A stretch of DNA of 59,479 nucleotides from Rhodospirillaceae bacterium (lineage in GTDB: Bacteria > Pseudomonadota > Alphaproteobacteria > Reyranellales > Reyranellaceae): positions 1-59,479 of the forward strand of contig WOUR01000042.1 of assembly GCA_009772935.1 (NCBI GenBank), given 5' to 3'. This document shows, one piece after another, positions 1 through 6,691 of the stretch (its first letter is position 1; each line of letters begins with the position of its first letter). The notes below the pieces were generated by a model, which saw only the letters and a program-made list of their open reading frames with translations, did not search any database and was not told the DNA's origin. Made by a program: the position numbers and the translations under genes.

Positions 1-137
1 GTGACGCCGCTCTGCTCCTTCGTCCGCGAGAAGTTCCAGCTGTCGAAGCCCTTGCCGTAAGGCTGCGCGTTCTGCGCCAGCGCCACCGAAGACAATCCCG
101 CCAGGCACAGGCCCGCGAGTACGCTCTTCACCAACAT
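1..137 (-). CDS. Secreted protein, N-terminal fragment (gene runs off left edge)
   Basis: An ATG on the minus strand at 135-137 opens a frame that stays open to the window edge. The first 21 or so residues form a Sec signal peptide: a Lys near the start, a hydrophobic core rich in Leu, Val, Ala and Gly, and an ALA-type cleavage site followed by QNAQPYG. Only about 45 residues are present, so the mature function cannot be named. It could be a periplasmic binding protein or another exported protein. A purine-rich stretch (GGGGAGAGG on the minus strand) lies just upstream of the ATG and serves as a plausible ribosome binding site. Confidence 0.6.
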   Translation of the reverse strand, partial: MLVKSVLAGLCLAGLSSVALAQNAQPYGKGFDSWNFSRTKEQSGV

Positions 138-215
138 CGACCTCTCCCCGAAGTACGCGCGGATGGAAGCTGGTGCCGGGTCCCCGGTCAACGCTACCTC
201 GGGCCGCAGGAAACG

Positions 216-242
216 AAAAAGGGCCGGCGATTGCCGGCCCTT
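216..242 (-). terminator. Rho-independent terminator downstream of the RidA pair
   Basis: A perfect 10-bp stem (AAGGGCCGGC at 219-228 and GCCGGCCCTT at 233-242, 4-nt loop) is followed on the minus strand by a run of T (complement of the A run at 216-220). It lies 20 bp beyond the stop of the RidA gene ending at 263, so it ends the two-gene RidA transcript. Confidence 0.85.
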
Positions 243-262
243 CGTCCCTGATCAGGCGCGCC

Positions 263-610
263 CTACTTGGCGGCCTGGATCATGATCTCGACCGAGAGGC
301 CGGGAGCGGCGAGCTTGGCTTCGACGGTGGCGCGGGCCGGGGTGTTGCCGGGGGAGACCCAGGCGTCCCACACCTCGTTCATCTGGCTCCAGGTCGAGAT
401 GTCGGTCAGCCAGATGTTGGCCGAGAGGACCTTCGACTTGTCCGTGCCGGCCTCGGCCAGGAACTTGTCGACCTTGTCGAGGATCTGCTTGGTCTGGCCC
501 TTCACGTCGGCCTTGGCGTCGTCGGCGGTGAGGCCGGCGAGATAGACCGTGTCGCCATGGACCACGGCGCTGCTCATGCGGGCGCCGACGTTGATGCGCT
601 TGATGCTCAT
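263..610 (-). CDS. RidA/YjgF family enamine/imine deaminase (copy 1)
   Basis: The 115-residue product has the length and motifs of the Rid (YjgF/YER057c/UK114) family, small trimeric proteins that hydrolyse reactive enamine/imine intermediates made by PLP enzymes. The key Arg (R93) sits in PARATVEAKL and the active-site acidic residue in VEIM near residue 108. The ATG at 608-610 is preceded on the minus strand by GGAGAGA. The open frame extends further upstream, but that part is not homologous and overlaps the next gene. It lies 50 bp after a paralogue with the same DKSK, WLSD/WLTD and VWDAWV blocks and is probably cotranscribed with it. The substrate is unknown. Confidence 0.9.
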   Translation of the reverse strand: MSIKRINVGARMSSAVVHGDTVYLAGLTADDAKADVKGQTKQILDKVDKFLAEAGTDKSKVLSANIWLTDISTWSQMNEVWDAWVSPGNTPARATVEAKLAAPGLSVEIMIQAAK

Positions 611-660
611 ATTCTCTCTCCTCGATGAAACTCGAAAAACGGGCGGGACCTTAGCAGAGG

Positions 661-1011
661 CTAGATCGCCGCGACGACCATGATTTCGACCTTCATGTCC
701 GGGTCGTTCAGCCGGGCCTGGACAGTCGCGCGGGCGGGCGTGTGGCCGGGCACGACCCAGGCGTCCCAAACTCTGTTCATGGCGGCAAAATCGGAGATAT
801 CGCTCAGCCAGATCGTGGCCGTCAGGATCTTCGACTTGTCGCTGCCGCCCTTGGCCAGCAGCGAGTCGATCTCGGCCAGCGCCTGCCGGACCTGGCCGGT
901 GATGTCGGCGCTCGTATCCTCGGGGATCATGCCCGAGCAATGGATGCGGTTGCCCAGGATGACGGCCTCGCTCATGCGCGGGCCGCAGTCGATTCGCGTG
1001 ATGGTGCTCAT
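661..1011 (-). CDS. RidA/YjgF family enamine/imine deaminase (copy 2)
   Basis: The 116-residue product is a close paralogue of the downstream RidA gene: both carry (P/A)RMS near residue 12, GxSDKSK/GTDKSK, VWDAWV and the PARATV(E/Q)A segment with the catalytic Arg (R94). The Glu-to-Gln change after PARATV is the main visible difference around the pocket. Sequence divergence spread over the whole length indicates an old tandem duplication. The gene is the first of the minus-strand pair and is divergent from the CoA-transferase gene, with a 111-bp intergenic promoter region. A housekeeping or pathway-specific role in detoxifying imines is inferred from the family. Confidence 0.9.
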   Translation of the reverse strand: MSTITRIDCGPRMSEAVILGNRIHCSGMIPEDTSADITGQVRQALAEIDSLLAKGGSDKSKILTATIWLSDISDFAAMNRVWDAWVVPGHTPARATVQARLNDPDMKVEIMVVAAI

Positions 1012-1122
1012 GCGCCGACCCTAAAGCGGCCCTCCGGCTCGCACAACGGACCGGAAATGCAGGGTGCGCTGCCCACGCCGCCGGATCGCGTTACAGTCCG
1101 GGGAACGATCGGAGAAAATGCC

Positions 1123-2358
1123 ATGACCACCCAGCCCAAGATACGGCGGCCCCTCGACGGCATGCTCGTCCTCGATCTCGGGCAGATCTACAATGGCCCC
1201 TATTGCGGCCTGCAGCTCGCCTTCATGGGCGCGCGCGTGCTCAAGATCGAGCCGCCGGAGGGCGATGTGGTCCGCCGCCGCAAGCGCGAGGTCGAGCCCT
1301 GGCCGCTGGTCATGCTGAACTCCAACAAGGAGTCGGTGGTCCTCGATTTCAAGCAGCCGCGCGGCAAGGAAATCTTCCTCGAGCTGGTCGCCAAGGCCGA
1401 CGTGCTGATCGAGAACTTCGCGGCCGGCGTCATGGACCGGCTCGGGCTTGGCTACGAGGTCTTGAGCAAGCTGAACCCTCGCCTGGTCTATGGCGGCAGT
1501 TCGGGCTTCGGGCTCGACGGTCCCTATCGCGACCTCGCCGCGATGGACGTCACCATCCAGGCGATGAGCGGCATCACCAACGCGACGGGCGACGCCGACG
1601 GGCCGCCGACCAAGGCCGGCGCCGCGGTCTGCGACTTCCTGGCGGGCATCCATCTCTGCGCCGGCATCCTGGGCGCTCTGGTGCAGCGCGAGCGCACGGG
1701 CAAGGGCCAGCGGGTAGAGGTCGCCATGCACGAGGCCGGCGCGGTCTCGATCGCCTCGGCGCTGGGCGCGGTGATGGACGGCGACAGGAACGTGCCCGAC
1801 CGCACCGGCAACCGTCATCCCGCGCTCGCCATGGCGCCGTACAACACCTATCGCTGCCGCGACGGCTATGTCGCGATCTTCACCTCGGCCGAGCGGCACT
1901 GGGTATCGATGTGCGAGATGCTGGGCCGCGAGGACTTGCTGACCAATCCCGAGTTCATGACGACGCCGGGCCGCGCGAAGAACATGGCGGTGATCGACGA
2001 CATGGTCGGTGCCTGGACGCTGCCGAAGTCCAAGGACGAGGTGCTGGCCTCGCTCACCGAAGCGCGCGTCCCCTGCGCCCCGGTGAAGACCGCGCGCGAG
2101 GTCGCCTACGATCCGCATCTCGAGGCGCGCGGCTTCTGGGTCGACGTGGAGCACCCGCGCCGTGGCAAGACCCGCGTGCCGATCTCGCCCATCCGGCTCC
2201 ACACCGGTGGAAAGTCGGAGATCAAGCGCCCGGCGCCGACACTGGGGCAGCACACGGATGCGGTCCTGGGCGAATTGCTGGGCCTCGGCGCCGGCGAGCT
2301 GGAGAAGCTGCGCAACGATGACGTCACCGTGCCGGTGACCGAGCGAAAGAAGAAGTAA
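1123..2358 (+). CDS. CaiB/BaiF (class III) CoA transferase
   Basis: The 411-residue product is a family III acyl-CoA transferase, which moves CoA between carboxylic acids through an enzyme-bound aspartyl anhydride. Visible features are the N-terminal LDG..VLDLGQIYNGPYCGLQLAFMGA segment (in two parts around residues 11-37), VLIENF near 94-99, and D171 in the AAVCDFLAG context that matches the catalytic Asp of formyl-CoA transferase. The ATG at 1123 is chosen over upstream in-frame starts because the family N-terminus begins about there and the upstream part overlaps the divergent RidA gene. It is followed after 18 bp by an amidohydrolase, so the pair probably forms a catabolic operon. The acid substrate cannot be inferred. 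Confidence 0.93.
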   Translation: MTTQPKIRRPLDGMLVLDLGQIYNGPYCGLQLAFMGARVLKIEPPEGDVVRRRKREVEPWPLVMLNSNKESVVLDFKQPRGKEIFLELVAKADVLIENFAAGVMDRLGLGYEVLSKLNPRLVYGGSSGFGLDGPYRDLAAMDVTIQAMSGITNATGDADGPPTKAGAAVCDFLAGIHLCAGILGALVQRERTGKGQRVEVAMHEAGAVSIASALGAVMDGDRNVPDRTGNRHPALAMAPYNTYRCRDGYVAIFTSAERHWVSMCEMLGREDLLTNPEFMTTPGRAKNMAVIDDMVGAWTLPKSKDEVLASLTEARVPCAPVKTAREVAYDPHLEARGFWVDVEHPRRGKTRVPISPIRLHTGGKSEIKRPAPTLGQHTDAVLGELLGLGAGELEKLRNDDVTVPVTERKKK

Positions 2359-2376
2359 CAAAAGAAAGGAAACGCC

Positions 2377-3219
2377 ATGCCGATCATCGATTCCCAGGTG
2401 CATGCCTACGAGGCGAACACCCCGCAGCGGCCGTGGGCCACCGTGCCGAACTGGCCTCCGCACGTGACGGGCGACGAGATGGTCGAGGCCATGGACGCGG
2501 TCGGCGTCGACGGCGCGATCATGATCTCGCCCTTCGCGACGTACCGCTATGACGCCAGCTACGCCGAGGAGGTGGCGCGCCGTCATCCCAAGCGCATGGC
2601 CATCGTGAAGCCCGTCGATCCCGACGACGAGAACGTGGCCGACGTGATCGCGAAGTGGAAAGAGACGCCGGGCGCGGTCGGTATCCGCATCTTCCTGCGC
2701 GAGGAGGAGAAGCGGGCCGCCGACCACCCGGGCTTTGACCGTATCTGCCGCGCCGCGGTCCACTACGACCTGCCGCTCAACTTCCTGTTCTGGGGCAGGG
2801 TCGACGACGGCATGCAGATCATCGACCGCCATCCGAAGACGCGCTTCATCATCGACCATCTCGGAATCCTGCAGCCGCGCGTCCCGCCCGCGCCGGCCGA
2901 ACCGTGGGCCGACCTGCCGAAGATCCTCGACCTCGCCAAGCGCCCGAACGCCGTGATCAAGATCAGCGGCGCCTGCACCCTCTCGAAGCAGCCTTATCCG
3001 TTCCCCGACATCTGGGATCCGCTGAAGCGCATCTTCGACGCCTGGGGCTTCGAGCGCTGCCTCTGGGGCACCGACTGGACGCGCGCCTTCGCCGTGGTGA
3101 ACTACGAGAACGCGGTGAAGCCGTTCCTGGAGACGAAGACGCTCAGCGACAGCGAACGCGCCATGCTGATGGGCGGCGCCTGCGCCAAGGCCTACGGCTG
3201 GTCGCCGAAGTCCGCATGA
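2377..3219 (+). CDS. Amidohydrolase family 2 (TIM-barrel metal hydrolase/decarboxylase)
   Basis: The 280-residue protein belongs to the Amidohydro_2 family. It starts with the metal-binding IDSQVHAYE segment (the usual HxH is QVH here, so the first His is replaced by Gln), has a central FIIDHLG (His near residue 161) and a C-terminal LWGTDW with the conserved Asp near residue 231. Such proteins are lactonases, decarboxylases or hydrolases acting on aromatic or lactone intermediates. A ribosome binding site (AGAAAGGAAA) precedes the ATG. It is the second gene after the CoA transferase. A shortened, decayed copy of its 3' half lies at 4703-4789. Two copies of the 9-mer GGCGCCTGC inside it (2968-2976 and 3175-3183) match the deletion seen in that fragment. 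Confidence 0.9.
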   Translation: MPIIDSQVHAYEANTPQRPWATVPNWPPHVTGDEMVEAMDAVGVDGAIMISPFATYRYDASYAEEVARRHPKRMAIVKPVDPDDENVADVIAKWKETPGAVGIRIFLREEEKRAADHPGFDRICRAAVHYDLPLNFLFWGRVDDGMQIIDRHPKTRFIIDHLGILQPRVPPAPAEPWADLPKILDLAKRPNAVIKISGACTLSKQPYPFPDIWDPLKRIFDAWGFERCLWGTDWTRAFAVVNYENAVKPFLETKTLSDSERAMLMGGACAKAYGWSPKSA

Positions 3220-3278
3220 CAGACTTGGACAAACGAACCGTTACCGCGGAAAACAGCATTTAGACGGCCTGTTTATCG

Positions 3279-3300
3279 CAACGGCCTAACGCACGCCGTT
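3279..3300. terminator. Weak hairpin after the amidohydrolase gene
   Basis: AACGGC and GCCGTT form a 6-bp stem with a 9-nt loop about 60 bp beyond the amidohydrolase stop codon. There is no T run, so termination is only a possibility. It also marks the beginning of the 380-bp non-coding stretch before the DUF5343 gene. Confidence 0.3.
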
Positions 3301-3384
3301 CGGAGCCCTATCCTCGGTAGCGCCGGATATGGCAACTGCTAGGGACACGCTGTTTGACGTTGACGGCGGTCCACCTCTGCGGCT

Positions 3385-3407
3385 TCGAACCAGCAATTCT
3401 GGTTCGA
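3385..3407. repeat. 9-bp inverted repeat in the intergenic part of the inserted patch
   Basis: TCGAACCAG (3385-3393) and CTGGTTCGA (3399-3407) are perfect inverted arms around CAATT. The right arm resembles a tRNA T-arm sequence, which would fit a relic of an integration site, but no complete tRNA can be folded from the surrounding sequence. The rest of 3220-3600 shows no gene; it becomes AT-rich towards the DUF5343 gene (for example TTATAAAT at 3490-3497). Confidence 0.45.
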
Positions 3408-3521
3408 TTCGGTGGAATCTGATGGACCCAGCGCTTACGCGAACATCCTCATTCCCTTTGCATTGTATCGCCCGGAAATGGAAAAGGTGTTATAAATCAA
3501 CACGTTAATCGTATCTCTTTT

Positions 3522-3542
3522 GTACAAAACAAAATTTTGTAC
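3522..3542. promoter_or_regulatory. Inverted repeat GTACAAAA-N5-TTTTGTAC, possible operator
   Basis: Perfect 8-bp arms GTACAAAA (3522-3529) and TTTTGTAC (3535-3542) flank CAAAA, about 60 bp before the DUF5343 start codon. The sequence lies among AT-rich DNA that is unlike the rest of the window, and the size and symmetry fit a dimeric repressor site. No regulator gene is adjacent, so the role is inferred only from position and symmetry. Confidence 0.4.
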
Positions 3543-3603
3543 CGGCATCTTGCACTTTTGTCCTGGAGAACATAAATATTTCCCGGATACAGCGAGGTTC
3601 ACG

Positions 3604-4323
3604 ATGGCTGTTACAACAGAGAAGCCCGGCCCCTATGCGCCCGGCTCCGTAATTTTGTCCCTCTTGGAACGTCATCGGTCGCGCGGCCTGCCGTCGCCGA
3701 TCAACGCCGAGACGTTGCAGCGCACCGGCTTGGTTTCTGACTCGCTTTTGCCGCGAACGCTCCAGTCTCTCCAGACTTTGGATCTGATCACGGAGGCCGG
3801 CGAGCCGACCGACACAATGGAACGTCTACGCCGCTCGCCGGAAGGTGAATACAAGCAGCGCCTCGCCGAGTGGCTGAACGCGGCCTACGCCGACGTCTTA
3901 CAGTTTATCGACCCCGCGACTGCAGACGAGACTGCGATCCGCGATGCGTTCCGACTCTACAACCCCGTCGGGCAGCAGGCCCGCATGGTTACGTTGTTCG
4001 TCACCTTGTACGCTGGCGCCGGTCTCGGCATTGGCGTCAAGGGAGACGCCACCACTGCGCCTCGCCCGCGTGCTCCTACGCCGCCCCGCCGGACTGCGCC
4101 CGCGCCGCGCTCGTCAAGCGCATCTAAGACACCGCCACCGCCCCCCGCTGCGTCGCTCACTGGTCTGCCGCCCGCGCTGATGGGCTTGATCGCGAGCCTG
4201 CCCACGGGCGGCAACGGCTGGACGCAGGAGATGCGCGACAAGTTCTTGACGACCTTCCCGGTCGTGCTGGACTACTGCATTCCTATTGTCGAGGCGCAGG
4301 CTACCCCCGCCGAGGACGAATAG
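3604..4323 (+). CDS. DUF5343 domain protein, probably horizontally acquired
   Basis: The 239-residue protein begins with GPYAPGSVILSLLERHR, PSPINAETL and SLLPRTLQSLQTLDLI, followed by EYKQRLAEWLNAAYADV and DETAIRDAFRLYNP; this is the DUF5343 signature, roughly residues 9-145, whose predicted fold resembles a winged helix. Residues about 150-190 are a Pro/Ala/Thr linker, and a C-terminal segment (about 190-230) contains TGLPPALMGLIASLP and a predicted helix. The ATG at 3604 is chosen because GCGAGG stands six bases upstream and the domain begins at once; an in-frame TTG at 3520 would add an unrelated tail overlapping the inverted repeat. Codon use and local GC are lower than in neighbours. The family has no established function; it is frequent in sporadically distributed gene sets. 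Confidence 0.82.
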   Translation: MAVTTEKPGPYAPGSVILSLLERHRSRGLPSPINAETLQRTGLVSDSLLPRTLQSLQTLDLITEAGEPTDTMERLRRSPEGEYKQRLAEWLNAAYADVLQFIDPATADETAIRDAFRLYNPVGQQARMVTLFVTLYAGAGLGIGVKGDATTAPRPRAPTPPRRTAPAPRSSSASKTPPPPPAASLTGLPPALMGLIASLPTGGNGWTQEMRDKFLTTFPVVLDYCIPIVEAQATPAEDE

Positions 4324-4325
4324 GC

Positions 4326-4484
4326 ATGTTGTCCGAATACAGAAACGGCGGCCTGTTGGCCGCCGCTCCGGTCTCGACCGTCAAGCACACCCCGACTTTC
4401 CACGGAGAGGGTGCGTGCGGAACCCAGCGCAAGGCCGTGAAGCCGTGTCCGGGCAGGTGGTACATGCAACAAGCTAAAGGGTAA
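4326..4484 (+). CDS. Small ORF (52 aa) directly after the DUF5343 gene
   Basis: An ATG two bases after the DUF5343 stop codon opens a 52-codon frame ending in TAA at 4482-4484. The product starts MLSEYRNGGLLAAAPVSTV, has two Cys residues in its C-terminal half and is basic at the end (KPCPGRWYMQQAKG). I recognise no family. The tight spacing would allow translational coupling with the upstream gene. It might equally be a chance frame in GC-rich DNA. Conservation next to other DUF5343 genes would decide. Confidence 0.35.
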   Translation: MLSEYRNGGLLAAAPVSTVKHTPTFHGEGACGTQRKAVKPCPGRWYMQQAKG

Positions 4485-4502
4485 TTAGCTCGCCGCTTCC
4501 CT

Positions 4503-4529
4503 GCCGGGTTCGCCGCAAGGCTGCCCGGC
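4503..4529 (+). terminator. Candidate terminator hairpin after the DUF5343 cluster
   Basis: GCCGGG (4503-4508) and CCCGGC (4524-4529) form a GC-rich stem with a 15-nt loop, followed by GGGTTCCCTTTAT. The T content is low, so this is a weak intrinsic terminator at best. It separates the 52-codon ORF from the next small ORF. Confidence 0.4.
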
Positions 4530-4558
4530 GGGTTCCCTTTATCATGTGGGTAGAGTTC

Positions 4559-4678
4559 ATGGCAAAGACCACACGGTTTGCTGCGGCGTTATGTGCTGCG
4601 CTGACCATACCCGCCGTGCCGCACGTGACGCTCAAGAAGAAGTTGGCGCAGACGCGGCGCCCGAAGTCGCCGAAGTAG
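4559..4678 (+). CDS. Small basic ORF (39 aa), doubtful
   Basis: ATG at 4559 to TAG at 4678 encodes MAKTTRFAAALCAALTIP followed by a Lys/Arg-rich tail ending RRPKSPK. The first half resembles a signal peptide or small membrane peptide. No strong ribosome binding site precedes it. It could be the broken start of a former exported protein, because the frame ends in a decayed region just before the amidohydrolase fragment. No family is recognised. Confidence 0.25.
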   Translation: MAKTTRFAAALCAALTIPAVPHVTLKKKLAQTRRPKSPK

Positions 4679-4702
4679 CTTCCCGAGCAGCCTTCTCAGT
4701 CG

Positions 4703-4789
4703 CTCGATCTCGCCAGGTGCCCGAACGCCGTGATCAAGGCAAGCGCCGCCTGCGCTATGGCCTACGGCTCGTTGTTGCCGAAGAGGTAG
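4703..4789 (+). pseudogene. Decayed fragment of the Amidohydro_2 gene with an internal deletion
   Basis: From 4703 the frame reads LDLARCPNAVIKASAACA and then MAYGSLLPKR before TAG at 4787. The first 51 bases match positions 2926-2976 of the intact amidohydrolase gene at 44 of 51 positions, and the rest matches that gene's last codons (ACAKAYGWSPK, about 3178-3212). The two parts join exactly where the intact gene has two direct copies of GGCGCCTGC, so the fragment derives from a copy that lost the 207 bp between them and then diverged. It lies in the same orientation as the intact gene, on the far side of the DUF5343 patch. It stops two bases before the end of the convergent aminoacylase gene. 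Confidence 0.75.
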
Positions 4790-4790
4790 A

Positions 4791-6506
4791 TCAGGCCATC
4801 GAACGGACCAGCTTGCCGGGACGCGCGCCGGTCTCGACGCCCTTCTCGAAGATCGGTGTGCCGGAGCAGATCGTCATGTCGTAGCCGTCGACGCTCTGGA
4901 CCAGGCGGCGGCCGCCGGCCGGCAGGTCGAAGATCATCTTGGGGCTGTGCAGGGTGAGGCCGTCGAAGTCGATGACGTTGACGTCCGCCTTCTTGCCAAC
5001 TTGCAGGCGGCCGCGATCCTTGAAGCCGTAGAAGTCGGCGGTGCTGCTGGTCATGCGCTTGACGACGAACTCAAGGCCGAGGCGCGGCCCGCGGGTGCGG
5101 TCGCGCACCCAGTGCTGCAGCATCGAAGTGTTGAGCGAGGCATCGCAGATCACGCCGCAATGCGCACCGCCGTCGGACAGGCCGAGGATGGTGTGCGGAT
5201 CCTCGATCAGCTCGCGTACCACCTCGAGATCGCCGTGCACGTAGTTGGTGACGGGGAAGTAGACCATGCGGTTCTCGGCGCCGGTCAGGTAGTCGTAGCA
5301 ATATTCCTGCGGCGTCACGCCGGCTTCCTTGGCCAGCGCCTCGATGCTGCGCTCCGGCGCGGGCTCGTAGTCGGGCCGGTCGCCCAGCGGATACATGCGG
5401 TCCCAGCGCGTCGCGATCTGGCGCGACAGCGGCGGCAACACTTCCAGCAGGCGCGGCGAGGCTTCCTGCGAGAGGATCAAGCGGCGCACCTCGGGCGTGC
5501 GCAGCCGGGCCAGCATCTCGGCCGGCGGCAGATGGGTCAGCTCGGCATAGCCTTCGCGCAGGCCGAACGGATTGAGCGAGGTGTTGAGGCCGAGCGTCAG
5601 GCCGACGGGGCGCCCCGCGACCTGGGCATAGAGCGGCAGGTTGTCGGCCCGGCAGGCGCGCACGCCGTCCATCAGGCGTTTGTAGCGCTTCGGATCGTAG
5701 CTGCGGTCGGTCAGCAGGAACCAGACCGGCCGGCCGCTCTCCTTCGCGACCTGGCGGACCCAGCTCCACTCCGCCGTCTCGTCGTCGAAGTCGGACAGGA
5801 AGCCGAACGTGCCGACGCCCGCACGGCCCATCGCCTTGCCGATCGCGATCAGCTCCTCGTGCTCGGCATAGCGGCCGGGCACCAGGTCGCCGGCCAGGGT
5901 CTTGTGCTGGTCGGTGCGGCTGGTGGTGAAACCGACGGCGCCGGCCTTCAGCGCCTCCTCGGTGAGCCGGGCCATCAGCTCGATGTCCTCGGCGGTCGCC
6001 AGTTCGCGCCTGATGGCGCGCTCGCCCATGGCATAGACGCGCAGCGGATGGTGGGCGACCTGGGCGCCGATATCGATGGTGCGCGGCAGGCGCTCCAGCG
6101 CGTCGAGATATTCCGGGAAGCTCTCCCAGTCCCACTTTAGGCCTTCGGTCAGGGTGATGCCGGGGATGTCCTCGACACCCTCCATCATCTCGATCAGCGC
6201 CTTCTGGTGCTCGTTGCGCACCGGCGCGAAGCCGACGCCGCAATTGCCGAACACGAGGGTCGTGGCGCCATGCCAGGAGGACGGCGCCAGCACCGGGTCC
6301 CAGGTGGCCTGGCCGTCATAGTGGGTGTGGACGTCGACCCAGCCCGGCGTGACCAGCCGTCCCTCGGCCTCGACCACGCGCTTGGCCGGACCGGCCTTGC
6401 CGCCGACCTGGACGATCCTGTCGCCGGAGAGGGCGACGTCGCCCTGGAACGCCGCTGCGCCCGTGCCGTCGACGATGGTGCCGCCCCGAATGACGATGTC
6501 GTGCAT
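4791..6506 (-). CDS. N-acyl-D-amino-acid deacylase-type amidohydrolase (Amidohydro_3)
   Basis: The 571-residue enzyme belongs to the D-aminoacylase branch of the amidohydrolase superfamily, cytoplasmic zinc hydrolases that cleave N-acyl-D-amino acids or related amides. It starts MHDIVIRGGTIVDGTG, has the metal-binding VDVHTHYDGQ (H60, H62) and the family's metal-ligand cysteine in FGNCGVGFAP (C89), then AHHPLRVYAMG and a late ILGLSDGGAHC with the catalytic Asp. The C-terminal RGRLQVGKKADVNVID returns to the beta-sandwich. The ATG at 6504-6506 fits this family start, although the frame remains open far upstream into prfC. It is convergent with the decayed amidohydrolase fragment. The actual substrate is unknown. 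Confidence 0.9.
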   Translation of the reverse strand: MHDIVIRGGTIVDGTGAAAFQGDVALSGDRIVQVGGKAGPAKRVVEAEGRLVTPGWVDVHTHYDGQATWDPVLAPSSWHGATTLVFGNCGVGFAPVRNEHQKALIEMMEGVEDIPGITLTEGLKWDWESFPEYLDALERLPRTIDIGAQVAHHPLRVYAMGERAIRRELATAEDIELMARLTEEALKAGAVGFTTSRTDQHKTLAGDLVPGRYAEHEELIAIGKAMGRAGVGTFGFLSDFDDETAEWSWVRQVAKESGRPVWFLLTDRSYDPKRYKRLMDGVRACRADNLPLYAQVAGRPVGLTLGLNTSLNPFGLREGYAELTHLPPAEMLARLRTPEVRRLILSQEASPRLLEVLPPLSRQIATRWDRMYPLGDRPDYEPAPERSIEALAKEAGVTPQEYCYDYLTGAENRMVYFPVTNYVHGDLEVVRELIEDPHTILGLSDGGAHCGVICDASLNTSMLQHWVRDRTRGPRLGLEFVVKRMTSSTADFYGFKDRGRLQVGKKADVNVIDFDGLTLHSPKMIFDLPAGGRRLVQSVDGYDMTICSGTPIFEKGVETGARPGKLVRSMA

Positions 6507-6627
6507 GGCCCGTCCCGCTGCTTGTGTGATGGGACGAGAAGACTTCCACACAAGGCAAGGCACGGAAAGCCCGGAGCCATGCGTTACGGGCGTGCTGCTA
6601 TTCTGAGCTTCGTGTGGCCACTCTTCC

Positions 6628-6691
6628 TTCGACGCTCCCGGACATCGCAAAGCGATGTCCTGACGCTCAGGAGGCCGAGCTTCGCTCGGCC
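6628..6691. repeat. Two-hairpin intergenic repeat, copy A (REP-like)
   Basis: TTCGACGCTC is followed by a 9-bp hairpin (GGACATCGC/GCGATGTCC, 6640-6660), CTGACGCTC, and a second hairpin (GGCCGAG/CTCGGCC, 6673-6691) with a CTTCG loop. A second copy with compensating base changes lies at 15105-15171. Both lie at the 3' end of a minus-strand gene, here one base into the prfC stop codon side. Paired changes in both stems suggest that structure matters, perhaps as transcript end or stability element. The rest of 6507-6627 holds no gene. Confidence 0.7.

Noticed and set aside
3385..3407. Possible tRNA 3' part with a GGTTCGATTC T-arm-like string
   Set aside because: No acceptor stem, anticodon arm or D-arm can be built around it; it is better described as a simple inverted repeat.
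6507..6627. Possible small gene between the aminoacylase and prfC
   Set aside because: Frames here lack a ribosome binding site and are short continuations of shadow frames; the piece shows only a small CGTCCC/GGGACG stem.
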